Source of the DNA: Algoriphagus sp.
GTDB taxonomy: Bacteria; Bacteroidota; Bacteroidia; Cytophagales; Cyclobacteriaceae
Direction of reading: 5' to 3'
NCBI GenBank assembly: GCA_023255285.1
Contig: JALRIY010000009.1
Span: forward strand, 1 to 23,442
DNA: 23,442 nt
Shown here: piece by piece, positions 1 to 6,409 of the stretch
Position numbering within the stretch: position 1 is the first letter of the stretch
Layout: each line of letters opens with the position of its first letter
Notes under the pieces: generated by a model
The model's database searches: none
Seen by the model: only the letters and a program-made list of their open reading frames with translations
What the model was told of the DNA's origin: nothing
Program-made: the position numbers and the translations under genes

Positions 1-1
1 A

Positions 2-208
2 GTCGCTCGGTTGCTTAAAGTAAACAGTGCCTGGGTAGCCATTGGAAGTATGGCTAACTTGGGGGGGATATCCACTGCGCCCGCTGTAACGGCAGCCTAC
101 AAGAAAGAATTGATGCCCCACGCGATTGTTCTTGCAATCTTGAGTATGGTTACGGGGACAAGTTGGGGAATGCTTACCATTTACCTGTTCGAGTGGGTAA
201 TGCATTGA
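2..208 (+). CDS. DUF819-type integral membrane protein, C-terminal fragment
   Basis: The reading frame is open to the left edge, so only the last 68 residues are present and the true start lies outside. Visible are a Gly/Ala-rich stretch (GSMANLGGISTAPAV) and a final hydrophobic helix (IVLAILSMVTGTSWGMLTIYLF) ending in EWVMH. The glycine-rich 'GG-STAP-V-AAYK' segment followed by a last transmembrane helix matches what I know of DUF819 (YjcL-like) permease-type proteins, whose substrate is unknown. The TTG at 11 should not be taken as a start because the frame continues upstream of it. Family recognised from the C-terminus only, so the name is moderately sure. Confidence 0.65.
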   Translation, partial: VARLLKVNSAWVAIGSMANLGGISTAPAVTAAYKKELMPHAIVLAILSMVTGTSWGMLTIYLFEWVMH

Positions 209-258
209 TTTTTTTCTTTGCGCAACCAAGTAGAGGCGAAGAAAGCAGGCAAGTTTTT

Positions 259-287
259 CCTGTATGGGCTATGCCCAAAAGGTTTTA
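259..287 (+). terminator. Possible weak rho-independent terminator after the DUF819 gene
   Basis: A short stem TGGGC-tat-GCCCA (265-277) is flanked by outer CCT/AGG pairing and followed by a short TTTT run. The stem is small and the T-tract poor, so this is a candidate only. Confidence 0.3.
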
Positions 288-378
288 ATCCTTAACACAC
301 TAAAAGTTTACCTCAAATCCAAAAAAAATAAATAGCTCAAAAAACATTGCTATTTTCAAGGCAACAATCTGAAATTCT

Positions 379-1803
379 ATGAAAAAGTTACTCGTACTGT
401 TCTTTCTCCTTCCCCTATTTAGTGGAATTGCACAAGAAAAAGAAGTGCTCAACAAACTGGATGCTAAAGCGGATTTCTATGGTGACCTAGCCCGTCAAAT
501 TTGGAGTAATCCAGAGCTCGGGTACCTAGAGACAAACTCTTCTAAGCTCCTTCAAAAAACCCTTTCCGATGCAGGATTTAAAGTTACTGCTGGTGTAGCC
601 TCTATCCCTACAGCCTTTGTGGCGGAGTATGGATCTGGCAAGCCAGTGATCGGCATCATGGCGGAGTTTGATGCACTCCCGGGAGTATCTCAAGATGCGG
701 TACCCTTTCGTAAGCCAGTGGTAGAAGGAGGGGCAGGCCATGCATGTGGACACCACCTTTTTGGAGCTGCATCCGTGGCAGCAGGTATTTCCGTGATGGA
801 TTGGATGAAGGCAAATAAAATCAAAGGGACTGTTCGAGTCTATGGAACGCCTGCAGAAGAAGGTGGCGGCGGCAAAGTTTATATCGCACGTGCAGGATTA
901 ATTGAGGATGTAGATGCTATGCTTCATTGGCATCCCGGCTCACAAAATGCGGCAGGAGCTACCTCTTCGTTGGCAAATATCTCTACCAAATTCCGTTTCT
1001 ATGGGGAGGCATCCCATGCAGCAGCGGCTCCTGAGCGCGGCAAATCTGCTTTAGACGCGGTAGAGGCAATGAACTTTATGGTGAATTTGATGCGTGAGCA
1101 TGTTCCTATGCAAACGCGCATGCATTATGTGATCACAAGGGGTGGAGAAGCGCCGAATGTGGTTCCCGCATTTGCAGAATCCTACCATTATGTACGACAT
1201 CCGAATGCCTTGGTGGTTCAGGAAATTTTTGAGCGAATGGTCAAAATTGCTGAAGGTGCGGCAATGGGTACCCAGACCCGTATGGAATATGAAGTGATCA
1301 ATGGGGTGTATAATTTATTGCCTAACGAAACCTTAGCGCGAATTATGCACAAGAACCTTGAAAAAATAGGAGGGATAACGTACAACGATGAAGAACGTAA
1401 ATTCGCTGAAGATATCCTCAAAACTTTCCCAGCAGGAGTAAACGCAAGCCCTGAGGACGCTTCCAAAATTGTCCCTTTTGTGGTGAATGAAGTTGGTGGT
1501 GGGGGCTCGACTGATGTTGGTGATATCAGTTGGTTAGTACCTACAGCAGGATTGGGGACAGCCACCTGGGTGCCCGGTACCTCGGCACATACCTGGCAAG
1601 CAGTAGCCGCTGGGGGGATGAGTATAGGTCAAAAAGGCATGATGGTGGCAGCCAAAACCTTGACCTTGACTGCGATGGATATTTTTAATTCACCTGCTGT
1701 CACTGGGGATGCCTTGAAAGAGCTGAACGTCCGAAGGGGGGAAGGATTTTCGTACAAAGCCTTGGTTGGGGATCGTCAAGCTCCATTGGACTACAGAAAA
1801 TAA
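379..1803 (+). CDS. Exported M20-family amidohydrolase (AbgB-like)
   Basis: 474 aa with an N-terminal signal peptide (MKKLLVLFFLLPLFSGIAQ), so a periplasmic or secreted metal-dependent amide/peptide hydrolase. M20 di-metal site residues can be seen: GHACGHH at 120-126, the catalytic Glu pair in PAEEGGGGK (E160/E161), HWHPG (H183, H185) and a late His in GTSAHTW (H404). The dimerisation 'lid' region carries SHAAAAPERGKSALDA. The pattern (HACGHH plus HWHPG plus SHAAA-P) is closest to the aminobenzoyl-glutamate utilisation protein B/amidohydrolase branch. Actual substrate unknown; folate catabolism is not implied by the neighbours. A hairpin terminator follows, so it is probably transcribed alone. 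The start is fixed by the signal peptide; no Shine-Dalgarno is seen, as is usual here. Confidence 0.9.
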   Translation: MKKLLVLFFLLPLFSGIAQEKEVLNKLDAKADFYGDLARQIWSNPELGYLETNSSKLLQKTLSDAGFKVTAGVASIPTAFVAEYGSGKPVIGIMAEFDALPGVSQDAVPFRKPVVEGGAGHACGHHLFGAASVAAGISVMDWMKANKIKGTVRVYGTPAEEGGGGKVYIARAGLIEDVDAMLHWHPGSQNAAGATSSLANISTKFRFYGEASHAAAAPERGKSALDAVEAMNFMVNLMREHVPMQTRMHYVITRGGEAPNVVPAFAESYHYVRHPNALVVQEIFERMVKIAEGAAMGTQTRMEYEVINGVYNLLPNETLARIMHKNLEKIGGITYNDEERKFAEDILKTFPAGVNASPEDASKIVPFVVNEVGGGGSTDVGDISWLVPTAGLGTATWVPGTSAHTWQAVAAGGMSIGQKGMMVAAKTLTLTAMDIFNSPAVTGDALKELNVRRGEGFSYKALVGDRQAPLDYRK

Positions 1804-1825
1804 GTAGTCACCACTTACAGAATGA

Positions 1826-1865
1826 AAGCTGGAATTTCCATTGGTGGAATTCCAGCTTTTTTTTT
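1826..1865 (+). terminator. Rho-independent terminator of the amidohydrolase gene
   Basis: Stem AAGCTGGAATTTCCA (1826-1840), 4-nt loop, and TGGAATTCCAGCTT (1845-1858), pairing except for one bulged T, followed by a run of nine T. It separates the amidohydrolase from the following oxidoreductase genes. Confidence 0.85.
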
Positions 1866-1924
1866 CGTTACTTTTTTTCAAATCAAGTATATTGGAGAAA
1901 TACCTTTTTCCCTGACTTAGAATT

Positions 1925-2452
1925 ATGCAAAGACGAACCTCATTAAAACTCCTCGGTGCTGCTGGAGCCGGAATCGCAGGCCTCGCCTTGGTGGACTGGA
2001 AGTGGCAGATTTTGGATCGCCTTAGCCATGTCGGATTTTTTACTTTTGAGCAAGAGCAACTGCTTACTTCCTTAGCAGACACCTTAATTCCTGAGGGGAT
2101 GTTTGAAGAGGGTGCTCCTGCACCCGGTGCGTTGAGTACCGGAACAGACCAGTTTCTAATTAAATTTTTTGAAAAGTGCCTGGAAAAGGAGGAACAAGAA
2201 ATCTTAATCCATGAGTTAAAAGTCTTGCAGAAACGGGGTTTTGTAGGACTTTCAAAGCAGGAAAGAGAGGCAGTTTTGGAAGAGTATTCCAAAACTGAGG
2301 TGGAAAGTCAGAAGAAATTTTACCAACTGGTTCGTAGCAATACCATTTTTGGATTTACTACGGCCAAGGAGGTGATGGTGGATCATTTGGGCTATCAGGT
2401 GGCTCCAGGATTTTATAATGGCTGTGTGGAGGAGCCTGCCGAAAAGGCCTAA
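1925..2452 (+). CDS. Gluconate 2-dehydrogenase subunit 3 family protein (Tat-type leader)
   Basis: 175 aa. The N-terminus has a twin-arginine leader (MQRRTSLKLLGAAGAGIAGLALV), implying folded export through Tat, often together with the partner flavoprotein. The body (FTFEQEQLLTSLADTLIPEG, later GFTTAKEVMVDHLGY and a C-terminal W/F-x-NGC) matches the gluconate 2-dehydrogenase subunit 3 family (PF13618). Members are small accessory subunits of GMC-type membrane dehydrogenases such as gluconate, fructose or glucoside 3-dehydrogenases. The gene ends 7 bases before the GMC gene, the expected partner. No cytochrome c subunit gene is adjacent, so the electron acceptor is not evident here. Confidence 0.85.
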   Translation: MQRRTSLKLLGAAGAGIAGLALVDWKWQILDRLSHVGFFTFEQEQLLTSLADTLIPEGMFEEGAPAPGALSTGTDQFLIKFFEKCLEKEEQEILIHELKVLQKRGFVGLSKQEREAVLEEYSKTEVESQKKFYQLVRSNTIFGFTTAKEVMVDHLGYQVAPGFYNGCVEEPAEKA

Positions 2453-2459
2453 CTTAACC

Positions 2460-4159
2460 ATGCTACAAGATTCAAAAGCAAAGCGAACCTACGATGCCAT
2501 TGTCATCGGATCTGGGGCCTCTGGAGGATGGGCGGCCAAAGAACTTACTGAAAAAGGACTAAAAACCTTGGTGTTGGAACGAGGAAGGATGGTTCGCCAC
2601 ATCGAAGATTACCCTACTGCCTCAAAGGCACCTTGGGAGTTTGAGTTTCGAGGAGCTGTGCCTATTGAGAAGCGGTCGGGATTGGGCGCAGCCAACTGGA
2701 AGCGGGAGGAAACCATGCATTGGGCACTCGCAGAAGACGAGCAACCCTACATCGAAGAGAAGCCTTTCCGCTGGTTTCGAGGGTACCATGTCGGAGGTAA
2801 GTCTTTGCTCTGGGCACGAGGAACACAGCGCTGGTCAGATTTTGATTTTGAGGGACCCGCCCGAGATGGCTATGCCGTAGATTGGCCCATTCGATACAAG
2901 GATATGGAACCCTGGTACTCCTATGTGGAGACCTTCGTGGGCTTTGCAGGTAGCCGGGACGGGTTGGATGTACTTCCTGACCAAATCGTACAGCGGGGTT
3001 TTGAACTCAGTTGCGTGGAACAGTACTACAAAGAGAAGCTCAAGGAAATGTATGGTTCCGAGCGGCACTTGGTACAGGGGCGCTGTGCGCACATCTCACC
3101 GATCCCCAGCAGATTCACCTGGACCAGGGAAGATCCAAATGCCTCAGTCAAAACATGTGCAACCGAGGTTGTATTTATGGAGGTTATTTTTCGGCCAATG
3201 CCTCTACCTTGCCTTGGGCTGAAAAGACGGGTAACTTGACACTAAGGCCTGATTCGGTGGTGGAATCGATTCTTTATGACGATCAAAAAGGGAAAGCGAT
3301 CGGGGTGCGAGTGATTGATCGCCTGACTCAGGAGTCCATTGAGTTTTATGCAAAAATCATTTTTGTAAATGCATCTACCATTAATTCCAATGCAATTTTA
3401 CTCAATTCCACATCTTCCCGGTTTCCAAATGGCCTTGGGAATGACAATGGCTTGATGGGCAAATACATCACTTGTCACAATTACCGAGGCAAGGGGTATG
3501 CCACCTTTGAGGGCTTTTTGGACCAAGTTAATCTGGGTAGGAACCCTGGGCATGCATACGTGCCTCGCTTCCGAAATGTTTATAGCCAAGAAACGGACTT
3601 CTTGCGCGGTTATGCCATAGGAATGTCTGCAAGCCGGCAAATCGAAGGTAGTGGCGACTTAGTAGGTGATGCTCTTCGAGAAAAATTACTTAAGCCCAGC
3701 TATGGAATGTGGGGGATGGCGGCCTGGATGCAAGGGGAAATGGTACCCGAAGAATCCAATCACCTGCGACTGAGCAAAGACGAGAAAGACAAGTATGGTA
3801 TTCCCAAACTCATCCTTTCGGTCGAGTGGAAAGAGAACGATAACAAGATGACTCGGGATTTTGTGGAGCAGCAAACGGAAATGTACGAACGGATGGGATT
3901 CAAAAATATCAAGGTGGAGGATACTGGAGCACCGCCAGGCTCAGACATTCACGAAATGGGTGGTGTGCGCATGGGTAAAGATCCCAAGACTTCCTTACTC
4001 AATGGCTTTAACCAATTGCATGCCTGTAAGAATGTCTTTGTATCGGACGGCGCGTGCATGACTAGTGGTAGTACCCAAAATCCCACACTTACCTTCATGA
4101 CCTTAACCGCTCGTGCTGCTAATTATGCGGTAGAGGAATTGAATAAACTTAATTTGTAA
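2460..4159 (+). pseudogene. GMC family oxidoreductase, interrupted by a frameshift near 3090
   Basis: An FAD-dependent GMC sugar/alcohol dehydrogenase split over two frames. From ATG 2460 the first frame gives the dinucleotide-binding motif DAIVIGSGASGGWAAKEL, GYHVGGKSLLWARGTQRW and VQGRCAH. It then turns into unrelated residues and stops at 3239 (259 aa). The other frame takes over with HLTDPQQIHLDQGRS, NMCNRGCIYGGYFSAN and the C-terminal domain with HEMGGVRMG and STQNPTLTFMTLTAR, ending at 4159. Removing two bases (CA, 3090-3091 of cgCACAt) restores GRCAHLTDPQ and one 565-aa protein, the normal family length. Both halves look well conserved, so either a very recent mutation or a sequence error is likely. 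The partner subunit lies directly upstream; if intact the enzyme would oxidise a sugar or glycoside in the periplasm. The ATG at 3011 in the second frame is not a true start. Confidence 0.85.
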
Positions 4160-4218
4160 ATTCTTTAGGTCCAGAATGTTCGCATTTATTCTTCGAATAA
4201 ACAAACCCTAAAAAAAAC

Positions 4219-5085
4219 ATGAAAAACTTTGGATTCGTTTTATTAATCGCCTTGGTGGGGCTTTTCACGCCAAGGAATGTGGCTGCTCAGAAAAAAGGAG
4301 ATGCACTCTTTCAGGCCCCATTGGGAATCGCTTCCTACACGTTCAGAAATCAATGGAAAAATGGGGTTGCAGAAACCTTAGACATTATCCAAAGCCTGGG
4401 GTTTAAAGAATATGAAGGTGGAGCGCCACAAGGCGTTGATCCCCTGGAATTCAAAAGAATGCTGGATGAGCGAGGAATCAATATTCCTTCTACGGGGACA
4501 GGTTTTGAGCAGTTAGAGAGTGATCCGCAGGGAGTTGCAGATCGTGCCAAAGCGTTGGGAGCTACCTATGTGATGTGCGCTTGGATACCCCATGCAAGAG
4601 GACAATTTTCGAAGGCTGATGCAGATCGTGCAATCAGGGTCTTCAATGCAGGGGGGAAGGTATTGAAGGAAAACGGGATTACCTTCAAGTACCATGTGCA
4701 TGGCTACGAATTTCAGCCTTATGGTTCAGGGACACTATTTGATTACTTGGTAGAGAATACAGATCCGAGCTATGTCTCGCTGCAAATGGATGTCATGTGG
4801 ACGCATTTTGGGGGAGGGGACCCAGTAAGTTTGTTGAAGAAATACGGCAAGCGTTGGGTGTCGATGCACCTTAAAGATTTTAAAAAAGGCGCACCGAGAG
4901 ATATGACAGGGCTAACAGGCCCTGAAAATGATGTACCGCTTGGGCAGGGGGAGCTTGACTTTCCTGGGATCCTTCGTGAAGCAAATAAAATTGGTATCCA
5001 GCACCTGTTTATTGAGGACGAGAGTGAGAAAGAATTGGAGACCTTGCCGGTAAGTATAGCCTATCTGAAAAAGTTGCGTTATTAA
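4219..5085 (+). CDS. Exported sugar phosphate isomerase/epimerase-like TIM-barrel protein
   Basis: 288 aa with a signal peptide (MKNFGFVLLIALVGLFTPRNVAAQ), hence periplasmic. The rest fits the xylose-isomerase-like TIM barrel (AP_endonuc_2) family: ASYTFRNQW near the first strand, KYHVHGYEF, QMDVMWTH (D191), SMHLKDF (H217) and FIEDE (E266), placed as the usual metal ligands of this fold. It lies 59 bases after the GMC gene and is probably in the same unit. Exported members next to GMC/subunit 3 pairs have been linked to 3-keto-glycoside cleavage or epimerisation in Bacteroidota. That role is inferred from context; a true sugar phosphate is an unlikely substrate outside the cytoplasm. Confidence 0.85.
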   Translation: MKNFGFVLLIALVGLFTPRNVAAQKKGDALFQAPLGIASYTFRNQWKNGVAETLDIIQSLGFKEYEGGAPQGVDPLEFKRMLDERGINIPSTGTGFEQLESDPQGVADRAKALGATYVMCAWIPHARGQFSKADADRAIRVFNAGGKVLKENGITFKYHVHGYEFQPYGSGTLFDYLVENTDPSYVSLQMDVMWTHFGGGDPVSLLKKYGKRWVSMHLKDFKKGAPRDMTGLTGPENDVPLGQGELDFPGILREANKIGIQHLFIEDESEKELETLPVSIAYLKKLRY

Positions 5086-5496
5086 AAAGTAGGTATAATT
5101 GCTGCAAAAAAATCAGTCAGAGGATCGGCAGGCCCTAGAAAGTGCCTACCGAATTCCTTTGAACTGAAAACTAACTCAACTGATTCAACCTATCTTATGA
5201 AATTTAATACTTTGAAAAACGGGAATTGCCATAAGTGGTTCTGCTTTTTCTATGAATTGATTTTATAGACTCCATAAAAGGTCTTTTTATTGGTTTAAAA
5301 TTCCTAGTTGCATATTTAAAAGCCTATTCTTAAGTAACTGACAATGTTGTTCCATTGATGTGGTCCTTTAAGTTTTTCAAAGTTCAACCTTGTTCAGATA
5401 GGAGTTTCAATCCTTTTTATTTTAACACACGTTAACAGTGCTTAACATGTGGTTTGGATTCTCTTTATTTCTTTTGCAGGGTAAAATCACATCACT
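5086..5496. other. 411-base intergenic region before the GLPGLI gene
   Basis: AT-rich with no credible gene. It holds an imperfect hairpin CGGCAGGC/GCCTACCG (5126-5133 with 5144-5151, one mismatch), possibly a weak terminator for the TIM-barrel gene although no T-run follows. A 23-codon ORF at 5197-5268 looks like chance. Near the right end are three TTAACA boxes at exact 10-base spacing, listed separately. I see no convincing TAnnTTTG promoter. Confidence 0.6.
5422..5451 (+). promoter_or_regulatory. Three phased TTAACA boxes / imperfect palindrome, putative regulator site
   Basis: TTAACA occurs at 5422, 5432 and 5442, each followed by a different 4-base spacer, giving one box per helical turn on one face of the DNA. 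The second and third boxes also form an imperfect palindrome, CACACGTTAA (5426-5435) with TTAACATGTG (5442-5451), 9 of 10 pairs. It ends 45 bases before the GLPGLI start codon, a typical place for an activator site. The regulator is unknown; function is inferred from arrangement only. Confidence 0.4.
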
Positions 5497-6333
5497 ATGA
5501 AACGTACCTTCACCATTCTAGCAATTTTTCTAGGCCTAGGTCTTGGTCTTCAGACCGCTTTTGCCCAAGGATTTACAGGTAGAGCGTATTACAAGTCTAC
5601 CTCTAAAATCTCCATCTCCATAGATTCCACCAAGATGGCTCCGGAGCAAATAGCCCAGATCCAAGCTTCGCTCAAAAAGCAAATGGAGCAGAATTACATC
5701 CTTTCCTTTAACCAAACGGAGTCTACTTGGAAGAAGGAAGAAAGCCTAGGTGGGGGTCCAGCCACTGCTTCTGCAGGTGGAGCGGTATTTATGATTACCT
5801 CCAGTGGTGAAGGGTCCACACTTTATAAAGATGCTGCTGGAAATTACCTCCAAGAACAAGAGATGATGGGCAAGGAGTATTTGATTCAAGATAAGGCGGA
5901 GCCGTTCGGCTGGGAGCTTTCTGAAGAAACAAAAAAAATAGGCAATTACACCGCTCAAAAGGCGAGCTTCACAAAAATTGTCGATTCAAGGCGTTTTTCT
6001 ACGGGAATGACAGAAATGGAGAATGTAAAGGATACCCTACAAGTCACGGTCTGGTTTACCCCTGAGATTCCCGTTTCCCATGGGCCTGAAAATTATTATG
6101 GCCTTCCTGGTTTGATTTTAGAAGTTCAAAATCAAGGAAGAACCCTCATCTGCGAGAAAATTGAATTGAATCCTTCTGCCGATCCTGTAGAGATCGAGAA
6201 GCCAAGCAAAGGGAAAGTGATCACGCAGGCAGAATTTAAAACAATTCAAGAAGAGGGAATGAAGCAGATGATGAATCGCTACCAGGGTAAGCCGGGCAGC
6301 GGAAATAGGATGGAAATTCGAATAGGAAATTAA
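5497..6333 (+). CDS. GLPGLI family protein
   Basis: 278 aa with signal peptide (MKRTFTILAIFLGLGLGLQTAFAQ). The family-defining motif appears as YYGLPGLILEVQ near residue 205, preceded by VTVWFTPEIPVSHGPENY, the usual conserved lead-in. These Bacteroidota-specific exported proteins (TIGR01200) have no established biochemical function. They often sit directly beside a TonB-receptor-type outer membrane barrel, as here (76 bases to the next start, no terminator between), suggesting an operon and a shared envelope role. The C-terminus is basic and Met/Gln rich. Phased TTAACA boxes upstream may control the pair. Confidence 0.92.
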   Translation: MKRTFTILAIFLGLGLGLQTAFAQGFTGRAYYKSTSKISISIDSTKMAPEQIAQIQASLKKQMEQNYILSFNQTESTWKKEESLGGGPATASAGGAVFMITSSGEGSTLYKDAAGNYLQEQEMMGKEYLIQDKAEPFGWELSEETKKIGNYTAQKASFTKIVDSRRFSTGMTEMENVKDTLQVTVWFTPEIPVSHGPENYYGLPGLILEVQNQGRTLICEKIELNPSADPVEIEKPSKGKVITQAEFKTIQEEGMKQMMNRYQGKPGSGNRMEIRIGN

Positions 6334-6409
6334 TTCCAACTCAGGTCCTATCCTCTCGAAAATTAAGGCCTGAATCCTGGCTTTTTTCACCCTATCGCCC
6401 TTCCAATTG

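Noticed and set aside
1690..2292. 200-codon minus-strand ORF across the amidohydrolase end and subunit 3 gene
   Set aside because: Lies antisense to two recognisable genes and spans their terminator; no family-like motifs.
3011..3013. ATG 3011 as a true start of a separate 382-aa protein
   Set aside because: Its first residues are out-of-frame translation of the GMC gene; family sequence begins only at about 3092, so this is the second half of a frameshifted gene.
5197..5268. 23-codon ORF in the gap before the GLPGLI gene
   Set aside because: Short, no family resemblance, no promoter or coding signature; fits chance in AT-rich DNA.
6407..6409. TTG one codon before the ATG of the outer membrane barrel gene as start
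   Set aside because: ATG at 6410 gives a normal signal peptide and is the stronger start codon.
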